NCBI GenBank assembly: GCA_008921705.1
Contig: VFFE01008521.1
Span: forward strand, 866,745-930,744
Source: Burhinus oedicnemus
Lineage: Eukaryota; Chordata; Aves; Charadriiformes; Burhinidae
Direction: 5' to 3'
Length of the DNA stretch: 64,000 nucleotides
Shown here: positions 24,555 to 37,400 of the stretch, in pieces
Layout: each line of letters starts with the position of its first letter
How positions within the stretch are numbered: the stretch's first letter is position 1
Program-made: the position numbers and the translations under genes
Notes under the pieces: model-generated
The model's input: the letters and a program-made list of their open reading frames with translations, nothing else
Databases searched by the model: none
What the model was told of the DNA's origin: nothing

Positions 24555-26170
24555 AATATTTTGCAACCAGAAAAATAATGCCATGGTCTTGCACCTAAAA
24601 GATTAGACTTTTTTACTACCAATAATCTTACAGTGTGAAACTATACCTTACTGACTAGAAGAATTCCTTAAGATTATCTATGAAGTTATAGGGAAATATT
24701 ATTTGGAAGAAGCAGAGGATGGCACTGTTGGACTGCAATTATGAAGCAATACAGCCTGCAAATCTTGAATTACAGCATTGCACAACCTTATAGAAGTTAT
24801 AACAGATGTCTTAAAAGAAGCACAAGCAGGAAAAAGGTTTACAATGGGTTTTTGATCATCAAAATTTTGTTTGAGGTCTAGCAGTCAGATAGCAAAAATG
24901 GTTCTTTTTCTAATGGGATATGGCTGTAAAGTAGAGTAATGGAGAAAAGGTAAGAGAAGAAAACCAAAAACATTAAGTCCTAGATTTTGGGAAATAAATT
25001 AGTAGTATAGCTCTGAAGGGTCTTTCTGGCACTAAGTCCTTAGCTGTGAAGGTACCGTGTATTTGCAAAGACATCATTTTTCTGATGTAGGCATTATGGT
25101 TTCCACAGGTTGTTCAGATGGATTCTCCTACAAAGGCAGTAATTCAGATAGGAACAGGGGATGGATTTACAAACAGGTAAGCCACTTTAGAAAAAATAGA
25201 CCTTCTTCTCGGAGATATGTCCACATTCTGTATTTACATAGGATGTCACCAGCCCATTCCTCCAAGTTTCACAAGAAAACCTTTATCTTAAGAAACTAAT
25301 TAACACAGCGAGAGGGGGAAGGGTCACATTCCAGGAATGTTAATATAAGTGTTTAAAAATGTTGTGCAATTAAATAATTCAGTTTTGTTATGCAGGATGC
25401 CATCAGCTATGCAAGCCTCCATATTTTGCTGGCCAAGTGTTATCAACGAAACTTGTGTTCACTTTATTCGTTTCTCTGTTATCCTAATTAAGCTTCTGAG
25501 AACAAAACACAGTGGCACTGTTTGGTTAAAGAAATGAATTTTCACCTCTAATATGACTGCTGCAGTGGGCTTAGTGACTGGTCTAGGGAACTTTGGGAGA
25601 CAAACCCTTTTTGTCTGAGTGGTGTGAGCTACACAGTACTGTGGAATCTATCAGATTCATACGAGCCATCTTGCAGTTCAACAAGATTTGTTTTCCTGGA
25701 TTGTTTATGCTGCCAAGTATATTGAGATAAACTTGGAGCAACATGCTAGACTGCCAGTATAATTTGCAAGTAATTATCTGTTAAAAAGTGAAATTGTCAA
25801 AAAAAAAATTAATATAGAAGTAGAATTTAGTTGAGACCATGACTTTAGTTCTAAGAAGATGGCATGACCATTTTATTATAATTGGCTTGGTGCTCAGAAC
25901 ACAAACCTGTCCAAATTGCTCTTATAATTTTGCATTATAACTAAAAATCTCAATGAAATTCCATGTTTACTTGGAAGCTTTACAAATCCACATGTACTTT
26001 TCACTAAATCTCAGCTCAGTTTAATTGCAATGAAAACTCAGATCAAGTGAATTCTAGGTGGTTTTAGTTTTCATAAGAAATCATGTTACAGAGTTTGGAA
26101 AATATCCATGTTTTCTGTATGTCAATACTGTGTCATTATCTTACTTATTTTTCTCTTATGGCAAAGCTCC

Positions 26171-26191
26171 TTTTTTTTTTTTTTTTTTTTT
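26171..26191. repeat. Poly-T run (21 T)
   Basis: Uninterrupted run of 21 T. Confidence 0.9.
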
Positions 26192-29100
26192 CAATGGGAA
26201 GAAAAGAAAACAGGATTTTTACATTCTGAATGCAAACTTTTTCATAGTAGTCATCTCAGTCATTCCCATTTTTATTAACTCCTGTAAGAAGGATTTAACT
26301 TTTAGGAATCCTTTTAAAATTCTTCTTGGCATGTGTGCTTTAATGTTCCAAAAGTTAATTGACACTGGTTTAAGCTCTGTATAGTCATGTGGTTTATTGC
26401 CTGAAGGTATCTCAGGGATACTTTGTGACTAACTATTTGTGCTGATTTTATATTAGCATTAGCCTGGTAACATTTCTGGCTTCTCATGATTTTCACTTTT
26501 TAAAAGTACTTATAGCATAAGAACTATCAAACCAACAACAATCAAACATAAAACCAAACATAGCAACAAACATAAAATCATTGAGGAAAATACAAAGTGT
26601 TTGAGCAGCTGAGCCACAGCAGTAAGAATGCTCAGGCTTTTCCGTTTTCAGTTCCAATTTTAAGACTTTCTAAAACTGTCATCTTTCCAGAAGAATCCTA
26701 ACAGATAAAATCAGCATAACAAAAATAGTTTCTGGAGTTATGGCATCTGGAAACTGTTGCCCACAGAAGGTTGTGGCAGCAGATAAGTTATTCGATAGAG
26801 GAACAATTTATTGGACTATTTATCCGTAAGCGGATACAAAAAGGACTAAGCAGGAATGTACCTTTAGCATCTCTAATCCAAGAGTTGCTGAGAAGGAACC
26901 CCAGGAACTGGCCAAGCTTGGGGGCCTTCTTTAACCAGAATCTCCTCTGCCACTGTCCTAGGCAGAAACTGAACTTAGATGGATGGTTGGTCAGACACAG
27001 AAGGGCATTTATTTTGTTCTTAGAGATTAACAAGCAGGGAAAACTTGGAGTTTCATTCCATTACTTATTTCAGTGGACTATTGAATGTGTTGGTTTTAAC
27101 ATTTAGAGTTTGTGTAGCCTTATAATGAATGTAAGAATATTCAAGATTGCTCTCATTTTCCTTTAAGAATATTCAACATCCCGTTAGATAAACTTTTTAA
27201 AATAACAAAAAAACCCTAGACATTTTTGGTTGAAAAATGAGGGTTTTCCTTAGTTTTTTTAAAATTTTTAATTGACATGAAACATTTGTCTCAAAAAATA
27301 GTAGACACGCCAGGACAACTTATTTATTTGTAGGTCCTAAAGTTGCTTCTTTAGGTTAAATGGGTGAGCCCAAGTTTTTTAGTATTTTTAAAGTGTATCA
27401 GGAAAAAAAACCCTTTTTCAGACTGTTTGTAGTAATCTCAGAATCATTCCAGTCATTACTCTTCTAGATTGCTAATTTAAAAATCAGAAGTGTTATGTCA
27501 GAAATGTAAAATTAGATGTTCTTGAGATATCCTAGAGCCAACAGACTTTCTGATAATATTAAAAGAAACTTCTGGGAGGTATAATAGGCTAAAAGATTTA
27601 GAGTCTTTTAATTTGTGTGATTAATTGAATTCAACTGTATCTTGCATTTGAAATTTTAAAGCATAAAAGGTCAGGAGTTCAATGCCAGAATGAAATATAC
27701 AGGATGAAATCCCAATTTTATGCTGGCCAGTGACAAAACTTCTGTTAGCTTCTGTGGGGTTGTCCCACTAAATGCATTGTCTGCATAATAAAGCACACTT
27801 GCTTTATTATAAATATATATTATGTATGTATACCACATATGAAGTCATGGCTGAGAAATGAAAACTTCAGAAAAAATCCTAAAAAATAATTTCAAAAGTT
27901 TGAAATATCTTTAATTGAAACTTAAAATTTTAAAACCTTTCTCTTGCTTTCTGATCTTTCTGAAAAAGCAGGGAGAAAGTGTGTGTGGTACTTGTGGAGA
28001 AACATGAGTGATACTGAGCTTCCCACATGCACATAGAGAGCAGTGACAGTCCAGTTTTCCTTATTGCTGGAGATAGCCACAAACGCTGCTAAAATAAATC
28101 AGCTGAGAGTTTTATCAGGGCTTTTTTCCCATTTTCCACCCGTTTCTACACCAGCTACCACAAGGTTACCTTGTACCTGCTCCTTGCATCTTTCTATAAT
28201 AGCTTTTGTACCCTCACTTTTGAAAATACATACAGGCACTCACAGTAGTTCTCTGGGGTAATTGGTCAGTGTGAAAGGCCATCACGGTTTATGGGGCAGC
28301 AAATTCATTTTAGAGATAATTAAAGACTATTTTTATCCCATACCATTATTTTTCTTGTTCAAATGCTTCACAGCAATAGAGTGGTGTAGGTACTGCTAAT
28401 GATTTGCACAGTTGTCACCAAAGCAAAAGGAGAGGTATTTGTCTTAAACTATCTGTCTAATGTTATTTATACAGTAGCACAGGAAGCAATTACTGTAGAT
28501 TAAAGAGTTCATGTGAGAATACTAAGACCAACAATCATGTGACAGGCAGTTCTGAGTGCCTGAAGAGATTAACATTTAAAATCTTATTTAAATTGCTATA
28601 TTTTCTCACGTACAGCCTGCACCTCAGATAACATTAATCCCTGTAAGAGACTTGTTGTCATGATAGGACCTCAGAAAACTCTGAGCACTTGAGGTCATGT
28701 TAGCAGTGAGACATGAGGGGTTTGAAGGAAAAAGAATAGGTTGTGAGAGGCAGAGAAGGGAAGCTATTTGAAACAAGAAATCTCTAAGGTAATTTTCTTC
28801 TCCAGATTCACGCACATGTATAGTCTGTCCTGTTATTGAGTCACAAGCTAGGTTTTCTTGATAACATTCCATTTTTGTTTGTTGGTTTATTTTATTTTGT
28901 TATGATAGATAACTCCAAAGTTATGCATAGAAATTCCTAGCAAAACATGCAAAGATAACCCTCATAAGACATTCAGAGGAGTATGGCTGAAGACCTACTG
29001 TATGAATAATTTTCGAAACAGTAGATTCAAGTTGCCCAACCCACCTGATCAAGTGAGCAAAATACTCACAGCTTCTGAAAGAAGCTGAAAAGAGCACACC

Positions 29101-29645
29101 AAGAAATTCAGCATTTTGATTGCTGTTTCCTTTTCCCTAAATTGATCAAAATTTATAATGTGACTTTTGAATTCATTATTTAGTAATAGAGCTGACTAGG
29201 ATTTTCCCATCAATTTTAATTCTTCTTTAAAGATAAATTCAGATTTTGTATTCTTAAAGTAAAATGTTAAATATCTGGTTTTATAAAGCTGTTTGAAAAT
29301 TATCATTAGAAAACCCGAATAAAATGTTAAGTTTCTGGATAAATTCAATCCAAATTAAAGCAACCTCCATCAAGGGCAAAATTATGGTGGTTGTTCTTGA
29401 TTTATATTTGCTCAGTCCATTCCTTACAATCCGTTATTCACATAATTTCTCTTTTTAACATTTTAAGAAGATTTACCTGGCTGTATGCTTAATAGTAGTA
29501 AAAGTGGTCACCTGTATTTAACATGAAGAAAAAACAAAAAAAAGGTATTCCCATTTTCCTCCAATATGACTTTAATTCATTGTATTTCTTGACTAGAGAA
29601 GGTTTAAAATAAGAATGAGGTTTGTCTTGAATTAGAGACAAAGGG

Positions 29646-29680
29646 GTGTGTGTGTGTGTGTATATATATATATACACACC
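29646..29680. repeat. (TG)n(TA)n microsatellite with a perfect palindrome
   Basis: A TG repeat passes into seven TA units and then CACACC. Bases 29,656-29,679 form a perfect 24-base palindrome: GTGTG, seven TA units, CACAC. Confidence 0.95.
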
Positions 29681-31054
29681 TTAAGTCTGGCAGCTCTTTA
29701 GGTCTTATCGTTTTATATAATGATGAGAAAGAGGCAAAAAAGATTGTCCTGGCTGTCAGGTATTTCTTCCAACTAAGAATTTCTCAGAAACAAAATTTTA
29801 ATGAATTATGTCTCCCAGCTTCCTACAAATAGATATTTTCAGTGGTTTTCTTAAAAGAAACGATTTTTTCCTAGTGGTCTGCTGGGTCTTTCCTCATCAC
29901 AATGACAAAGTAATTTACCAGACAAACAATAGGTAGTACTTGTTTGAAAAGTTGTTTGTCAGAATTTTCTGTCCATGCAGATACTTCACTGCAGCTTTAA
30001 TAAAATACCTGGTTATAGCCGTATTACATCTGTATTCTGTTGGCATGACTTTGCATTCTTTGCCAAGGGCACTTCAGCTCATTTGTATGAAGATAAAATA
30101 GGTAGGCAATTCTGTGTTCACCAAGTTGCCTTTGATCTGCTGGCAAGAATGTGGAGTTTATACATACAGAATCTCTGTTTAATCACTGACTGTGCAGGAT
30201 ATATTTTTGCAGCTTGGGATAGCAATACATTTTCTACTATATTGCATTTTGTCTCCATGCTATTTACTTGAGATACAAAGTATACACCTAATTTTCCCTT
30301 TAAAACTTGCACTTACAGACAAGAGATTCTGTTTCTTTGTGAGCTGTCCAACTTTCTCTTATGACTTTTATTTATTATATGCACATGGTTGAATATCTTT
30401 AAACATTGCTGGCCCTGAATAAACTGGGGAATATTGGAACCATTTTTCTCCTAAAAAGAGATATTGTTCCCCTTTATAGAATGTGTAAGATTTCCAATCA
30501 GCTAACCAAATTTATTTTGCAATCTGAAATATTTTTAATTCAACAAAAACATTCCATTAGATTGTTCTTGATAAACTAGGCATGTAACAAATTGAGTAGA
30601 ACAAATTTATTTGGACATCTTTTATGGACCTCACTAATTAAATATTTTGGAATGGTTCTTGGCATGATAACTTGCCTGAATAAATGGTATCATATCCGGG
30701 CATTGTCTTTTTCCCTCTTTTATTATTATTCTTACTCTGCTCAACTGTGATAATTGACATTTATTTCTTACCACGTCCATCTAAATTTGATCTGAGATTT
30801 ATTAAAATGAATGTAATAATATCTGTATAGGTCGGGAGTTTCCTAACAAGTCGTAGCACATTCAGCTGTTAAAAAGTTAAAAGCAATTATTAAAAGGGTG
30901 TTGTATCATGGCATTTTGTGATTGCGTGTGTATTTTAAGAGTTACAGTCTTACATATTTAGAAATATATATGTAAAGTTATACAGATACAGTTTTATGTA
31001 GTGTATATTGTGTATATACTCTATATACTTGGTAATTACTGATGGAAGGTCTCT
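29681..31054. other. Unique AT-rich sequence, nothing recognised
   Basis: No known repeat. Overlapping short ORFs near 29,975-30,400 have no recognisable domain. Confidence 0.55.
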
Positions 31055-31120
31055 CACAGAATAATAGAATTGCTTAGGTTGGAAAAGACCTTTAAGATCA
31101 TTGAGTCCAATCTAACCTCT
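31055..31120 (-). mobile_element. CR1 3' tail fragment, minus strand
   Basis: Reversed CR1 end: cacagaataatagaattgcttaggttggaaaagacctttaagatcattgagtccaa. It is the same 3'-end type as the element at 31,906. Only about 65 bases are recognisable. Confidence 0.88.
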
Positions 31121-31905
31121 CCTCAGCATGATTTGTAGATAAAGCCCTGAAAAACATCATAACTGTTTCTAATGTCTGTCTCCAGTATTACTGACACCTG
31201 AGACAAATTCCTGGTTGAAGAGATTGGAAAGAAGGCTAAATGTTTGGCTGCAAATCCTGAAAACAATGCATGTTTGTAGGATAACAGGGAAAGTCTGTAT
31301 TGTGAGGATAACAGATATCAAATAAACAATGTTCAGTTTGGCTTCAAACTCCAAAGTGCCACAGCTGGCCGAGGAAGGATGGAAATTGTGAAAACCAGTT
31401 AACACATTCTTGCTTACTGGGAAGTCAGTCAGCCCTTCAGCTTTCCCGTATAACTATTAGTTTTCAAGTCTTGGTAGGCTGTTGGTGTCATGCAAGGTGT
31501 GAAGCCCATCACAGGTGGATTTATGGTGGGCAGGTTCCTGTGGAAAGCTGCTTTTACAGAAAGGAAACAGAAGAGTTCAACAAGTTAAAGGGAGTTGTAT
31601 CTGCTGGTCCATTGCCTCTGCTGTCCCCTAAAAAGTAAGATTCCTCTCTTGGACCTAGACGACACATGAACCAGAACTGGGGTCATGAAGGAAAGGGAAG
31701 TCCATACATAGACTGAAAATAAGGTTTTCCTTGTAGGAGGGTAGGGCCACATCAAACAGTATGCTTTACCTAGGTAGCCCTCAATGCTGCTAACAATTCA
31801 GCACACTCCACTACATGCTCAAGGGTTTGCTTAACCAAGCAGAAATGAGATTTTAAGCAGAGATAGGTGGACAGGAAATGTGAGTAACTTGTATCTCAGA
31901 CATAG
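31121..31905. other. Unique sequence between two CR1 copies
   Basis: No recognised repeat or gene. Confidence 0.55.
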
Positions 31906-31998
31906 TATAGAATGATAGAATTACAGAATCGTTTAGGTTGGAAAAGACCTTTAAGATCATCCAGTCCAACCATTAACCCTACTCTACCAGGTCTGCCA

Positions 31999-34464
31999 CT
32001 AAACCATGGCTCTAAGCACCACATCTACACGACTTTTAAACACATCTAGGGATGGTCACTCAACCACCTCCCTGGGCAGCCTGTTCCAATGTTTGATCAC
32101 TCTTTCAGTGAAACATTTTTTTTTCCTAATGTCCAGCCTAAACCTCCCCTGGCACAACTTAAACCTGTTTCCTCTTGTCCTATCACTAGTTACTTGGGAG
32201 AAGAGACCAGCGCCCATCTCACTACAACCTCCTTTCAGGTAGCTGTAGAGAGCAATAAGGTCTCCCCTCAGCATCCTCTTCTCCAAACTAAACAATCCTA
32301 ATTCTTTCAGCTGCTCCTCATAAGACATGTTCTCCAGACCCCTCACCAGCTTTTTTGCCCTTCTCTGGACACGCCCCAGCACCTCAATGTCCCTCCTATC
32401 CTGTGACGCCCAAGACTGAACACAGTACTCAAGCTGCGGCCTCACCAGCACTGAGTACAGGGGCACGATCACTTCCCTACTGCTGGCCACACTATTCTTG
32501 ATACAGGCCAAAATGCCATTGGCCTTCTTGGCCACCTGGGCGCACTGCTGGCTCATGGTCAGCCAGCTGTCCACCAGGACCCCCCGCCCTCCACCCCCCC
32601 ACCCCAGATCCTTTTCTGCCGGGCAGCTTTCCAGCCACTCCTCCCCAAGCCTGTAACGTTGCCTGGGGTTGTTGTGACCCAAGTACAGGACCCGGCACTT
32701 GGCCTTGTTAAACCTCATGCAATTGGTTCCAGCCCATCGATCCAGTCTGTCCAGATCTCTCTGCAGAGCCTTCCTACCCTCAAGCAGATCAACACTGCCG
32801 CTTAATTTGGTGTCATCTGCAAACTCACTGAGGGGGCACTCAATCCCCTCATCCAGATCAACAATAAAGATATTAAACAAGGCTGGCCCCAAAACTGAGC
32901 CCTGAGGAACACCGCTTGAGACCTGCCACCAGCTGCATTTAACGCCATTCACCACAACTCTCTGGGCTCGGCCATCCAGCCAGTCTTTATTCCAGCGGAG
33001 AGTACACCTGTCTAAACCATGGGCTGCCAGCTTCTCTAGCAGAATGCTGTGGGAGACTCTGCCAAAGGCCTTACTAAAGTCCAAGTAGACAACATCCACA
33101 GCCTTTCCTTCATTCACCAGACGGGTCACCTGGTCGTAAAAGGAGATCAGGTTGGTCAAACAGGACCTGCCTTTCATGAACCCATGCTGGCTGGGCCTGA
33201 TACCCTGGTTGTCCTTCACATGCCGCGTGAGTGCACTCAGGATGATGGGTTCCATGATCTTTCCTGGCACTGAGGTCAGGCTGACAGGCCTATAGTTCCC
33301 TGGATCCTCCTTCTGGCCCTTCTTGTAGATGGGTGTCACATTGGCAAGCCTCCAGTCATCTGGGACCTCCCCCGTTGACCAGGACTGCTGACAAATGATG
33401 GAGAGTGGCTTGTCAAGCTCCTCCGCCAGCTCCCTCTGCACTCTCTCGTGGATCCCATCTGGGCCCATAGACTTGTGGCTGTCCAGTTGGTGTAGCAGGT
33501 CACTAACTGCTTCTGCTTGGATTATGGGAGGATTATTCTGTTCTTCATCCCTGTCTTCCAGCTCAGGGGGCTGAATACCCTGAGAATAACTGGTTTTACT
33601 ATTAGAGACTGAGGCAAAGAAGGCATTAAGTACCTCAGCCTGCTCCTCATCCTTGTTGACAATCTTCCCCTCCGCATCCAATAAGGGGTGGAGATTCTCC
33701 CTGGCTCTCTTTTTGTTGTTAATGTATTTGCAAAAACTTTTTTTGTTATCTCTTACGACAGTGGCCAGATTAAGTTCTAGCTGTTCTTTCGCCTTTCTGA
33801 TGTTTTTTCTGCATGACCTAACTAGATCCCTATACTCTTCTTGCGTTGCCTGCCCCTTCTTCCAAAGGTAGTAAACTCTCCTTTTTTCCCTGAGTCCCAG
33901 CAAGAGCTCCCTGTTCAGCCAGGCCAGTCGTCTTCCTCACCAGTTCATCTTACAACACATGGGGACAGCCTGCTCCTGCACCTCTAAGACTTCCTTCTTG
34001 AAGAATGTCCAGCCTTCCTGGACCCCTTTGCCCTTTGGAACTGTCTCCCAAGGGACTGTCTCAACAAGTGTCCTGAACAGGCTGAAGTCTGCCTTCCGGA
34101 AGTCCATGGTAGCGGTTTTGCTGACCCCCTTCCTTACTTCACCAAGAATGGAGAACTCTATCATTTCATGGTCACTGAGTCCAAGATGGCCTCTGACCAC
34201 CTCATCACCCCCCAGATCTTCTCTATTTGTGAGCAGAAGGTCTTGCAAGGCACCTCCCCTGGTAGGCTCACTTACCAGTTGTGTCGGGAAGTTATCTTCC
34301 ACACACTCCAGGAATTGCCTAGACTGTTTCCTCTCTGCTGTGTTGTATTTCCAGCAGATGTCCGGTAAGTTGAAGTCCCCCACTAGGACAAGGGCTGGGG
34401 ACTGTGAGACTTCCATCAGCCACTTGTAGAATGCTTCGTCTCTTGCTTCATCCTGTTTATAACA
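31999..34464 (-). pseudogene. CR1 ORF2 (endonuclease C-terminal half plus reverse transcriptase), two premature stops
   Basis: One frame runs from 34,464 to TAG at 31,999-32,001, interrupted only by TGA at 33,937-33,939 and TGA at 32,056-32,058. The first part (34,416-33,937) shows endonuclease motifs GDFNLPD (residues 13-19) and LSDHEM (80-85). The second part (33,903-32,056, 615 aa) shows the pre-RT block [10 protein letters not shown] (143-152), [10 protein letters not shown] (202-211), motif A YLDFSKAF (273-280), motif [13 protein letters not shown] (329-340), motif C FADDTKL (361-367) and the ORF2 C-terminal block [13 protein letters not shown]. Oddities: Gly281 replaces the Asp usual after KAF, and residues 435-441 are a seven-residue G-rich insertion. 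It acts, in family terms, in target-primed reverse transcription. The stops, truncation and insertion make activity unlikely. Confidence 0.93.
32580..32605 (-). repeat. G-rich tract inside the CR1 reverse transcriptase (G-quadruplex-capable)
   Basis: On the minus strand, runs of 4, 7, 3 and 6 G are separated by one to four bases. They lie where CR1 relatives read DLGVLVD. Here seven extra residues (WGGGGRG) sit before VLVD, so about 21 bases were added in frame. Confidence 0.85.
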
Positions 34465-37400
34465 GTTTTGATAGGTAACTAGATGAGAAATTTGTTTGGG
34501 TTGTGGCTTAGGTCTAATGTGTCCCTGAACTCAGAATTGCAACCTATAAACAGTTATGATCAAGATAATACGGTTGATAAAATCATGACTTTGAAAAAGT
34601 TAAGTGGTGAGGATTTCATGGTGTATAGTGATTTAGAAACAAAATGTTATGTGGAGCCAAAAGCTGGCTGAATGCTTTGAAAGGATCAGTAGTCAGCCAG
34701 AAAAAGCCAGGCTTTCCAGAAAAAATAAACTGACACATTCCCTGAAATCTTCAAGTGAGATTATGGTGGTTGCATAAATATGTGCACTTCATTTTGTAAC
34801 CGTTTGCTGAAATAGTATGATAAGAAATGGAGAAATTTGGTGTAACCCTAAACCTGCATTGTTTTGGTAACAGCCACTGTTGTGAGGAATCCTCTCTGAA
34901 ATTTCTTGTATCTTACTTAGGAGATGACTATAGCCTGCAGAGAGATTAAGGAGGAAATGGATGAGATACCTGTGGGTACCTGGAGATGCCTGTGGAACTG
35001 AGGCAAAGAAAAGACAGGAAGATTTTCTTTTGAAGCCATGGGCTACATATCTGAAGAAGTGAGTTGAAGGCAATGGAGTGCACTCCTAGCTTCCCTGCAC
35101 ATTGAGAAAGAAGATGACAGCAGACTCTTCCTTGTGCTGGAAATCTGGCATGTCACTGCAACACATCATTCTCATGGGAAAAGCAGGCATGGTGGTGGTG
35201 CTGCCTCAGCAGTGTGGATAAATATGCAGTCCTTAAGGCTTGAGTATGGGAAACATACTGAGATAACAAGTCTTCCCAGAACAAAACAGGAGAACATGGA
35301 TAGAAAACCCATTCTCTTTACCAGCTATTTCTAAAGTTTCTCTCCAGTTTCTGATATCATGGCTAAAATCTACTCGGTAAATATCAGCAGAATCGAGCTG
35401 GATTTTCAGCAGTGTAACTAAGATTAGAATTAAGAAATTTTGTCTATATCTATAGCTATCTATACCTATATATCTGAAGCTTGCTGGCATTTCCTAGATA
35501 AATCTGTCTCTAAATTTATCTGTAATGGGACTATGCACCTAGAATCATAACTTCTTAAGGAATCCAATGAATTGTGGTGAGTCCTAGCTGCAGTTTATTT
35601 GGCTCATTCTGTTCACTAGTGGTGGCATTTAGTCAATGGCCAAGCAAGGCTGCTTCCTCAGGTGATGTAAATCAGCCCAGCACCACTGACATTAATAGAT
35701 CTTTGCCAATTTACATTAGATAGGAGCCTCTCTTGCTCTTTCTTCCCAAAATTTATGAGGATTATGGAAATAAGCTGTAGCCCTAGTGGCAAATGTATCA
35801 TTTATATATGCCAGGTCTCATGCATAGTTTGATTGCTGTGCTCTCCAAATCTTTATAGACATTCTATGATAAATGTGATAACCAAGTAGTGGAAGTCAAC
35901 AGAAAAAGGAGTAGGCATGCATATGGAATTTTTCTTTGGGTACTTTTCCATTATCTTTCTTTGAGTTTACGGAAGAGGGTAAAAATCATACTTAATAAAT
36001 AGTTTTATTGAGTTACTTGTATTTTAACTCATCTTTACACTTAGGTTTCCTTCTGTTCTGTTAATATTTGCATTGTCAAACTACTTGTATCATTTTCAAG
36101 GTCTGAACATTCTCTCCTTGCAGCTTATTCATATGTTGCCTACTGAGGACTGAGGAACTAAAGGCAATTGCCAAGCCTACATTTCACACAGAGCTGCTGA
36201 CCCTGTATCGTGAAAGTTTTATGTCTGTGAACCAGGGTAAAAATAAAATAAAAACAACTATGAAGAAAACCAGAGCCCTTTAAATCTGGAAAGCAACACT
36301 TATCGTGGTTTCCAAAGATGACTTCTCCAAATAAATTCAGTATTTCTTATTTAGATCTCTATGCTTTACTATCAGAGAAATCAAATTCATGAAAGAGACA
36401 AGAAATGAAAATAACAAATAAATACACATTTCATTTAAAAATTTAAATATTACCAATATTTAATTCTCACCCTTTCCTCCTGTGTGGTTTAAAAACACAA
36501 AATGACCACCTTGGAAAAAAAATAGTAAAATACATGAGGTTTGTATCAAATTTTTGTCTTTTTCCTGTAGGTGTCTTTGAGTTACTTCCTCCTAGTTTGC
36601 TACAGATACCGAAATTTATAATAGTTATATTTGCTTCCCTGTTTGTACATCATCACTGAGGATGTCAACTGTGAAAGTAACACCTGGCAGCAAACCACTA
36701 ACACAGAAACAAATTTCAAATTGTACTGTCTGAGTTTCTACAAGGTTGATGGCATAGACACATTCCCAGTGACTGCCGATCAGAAGGATCTTACTTTTTA
36801 GAAGGATGTGAGGCTTTGGAGGCCTTATGGTGCCAGTATTGTCCCTAAGAACTGTGACCGGCTGTGCTTTTTCGCTCCAGGAGCCCTTGGCAGCTCCCCT
36901 TAGCACACCACTGATGGCTGCGGCAGGTGTGTGAAGGGGGCACAGGTATCCTAAATATCAGGCTGGGGTGGGTGCCAAGTGCAGGTCAACATTATGAGCA
37001 TGATTGTTTTTAAATAGCTGGTTATGGCAAAGCAATGCTATATGAAATGCCAGGCAACGACGTGGAAGGAGATGAGAAGGTGCAGTAGTGGTGGAGTCAG
37101 TGCTGCTGTCTGGGGATGACAAGACCCTCTTTGTACTCAAGCCCTGATACATCTGTACACTGGCCAACAGCTCTCCATGGGTCAAATGGAAGCTAGAAAA
37201 GGAGAACCTTAATATTACAGCAAAGAACATATTTGTCTTTTGGCAGCATTTAGCCCAGGTTAAAATCAGACACTTCAGTGCTTTGCACTTTACCACCGCA
37301 TACAGAAAGCCAGTTTCCTCCTGAAGTCCTTGTAATACAAATAGACAGCCCAACCACAGAGTAGGAGGAAGAACTCCTCCTGAGTTATAGACACCAGATT

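Larger units (their letters stand above)
23851..29645. other. Unique AT-rich sequence with poly-T tracts
   Basis: Contains T14 (24,541-24,554) and T21 (26,171-26,191), plus an AC-rich stretch (26,520-26,580). A possible small exon at 25,109-25,176 is discussed in the findings. The 111-aa ORF at 26,771-27,106 has no domain I recognise. Confidence 0.5.
31906..34464 (-). mobile_element. Best-preserved CR1 LINE of the window, 5'-truncated
   Basis: The 3' end (31,906-31,931) is a run of ATTCTAT-like octamers, followed upstream by the CR1 end block aggtcttttccaacctaaacg. The element then covers the whole C-terminal ORF2 through the reverse transcriptase to the second half of the endonuclease, about 2.56 kb. 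Full CR1 elements are about 4.5 kb, so ORF1 and the first part of the endonuclease are missing. This is the usual result of incomplete reverse transcription. Similarity ends at 34,464 within the CYRPP...QDE block, where two codons are already lost. Few frame-breaking changes suggest it is the youngest CR1 here. The aacctaaayga tail type differs from that of the 16.4-kb copy. Confidence 0.97.

Noticed and set aside
32056..33903. 615-aa ORF as a host gene
   Set aside because: All motifs are CR1 ORF2; it is a transposon reading frame with stops at both ends caused by mutation.
33937..34416. Endonuclease ORF as a separate gene from the RT ORF
   Set aside because: It is in the same frame, split only by a TGA; one former protein.
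33959..34429. Plus-strand ORF of 156 aa
   Set aside because: Antisense shadow of the CR1 endonuclease reading frame.
36625..37353. Two adjacent minus-strand ORFs (93 and 131 aa) as a gene
   Set aside because: No domain, no splice context that joins them and no homology recognised.
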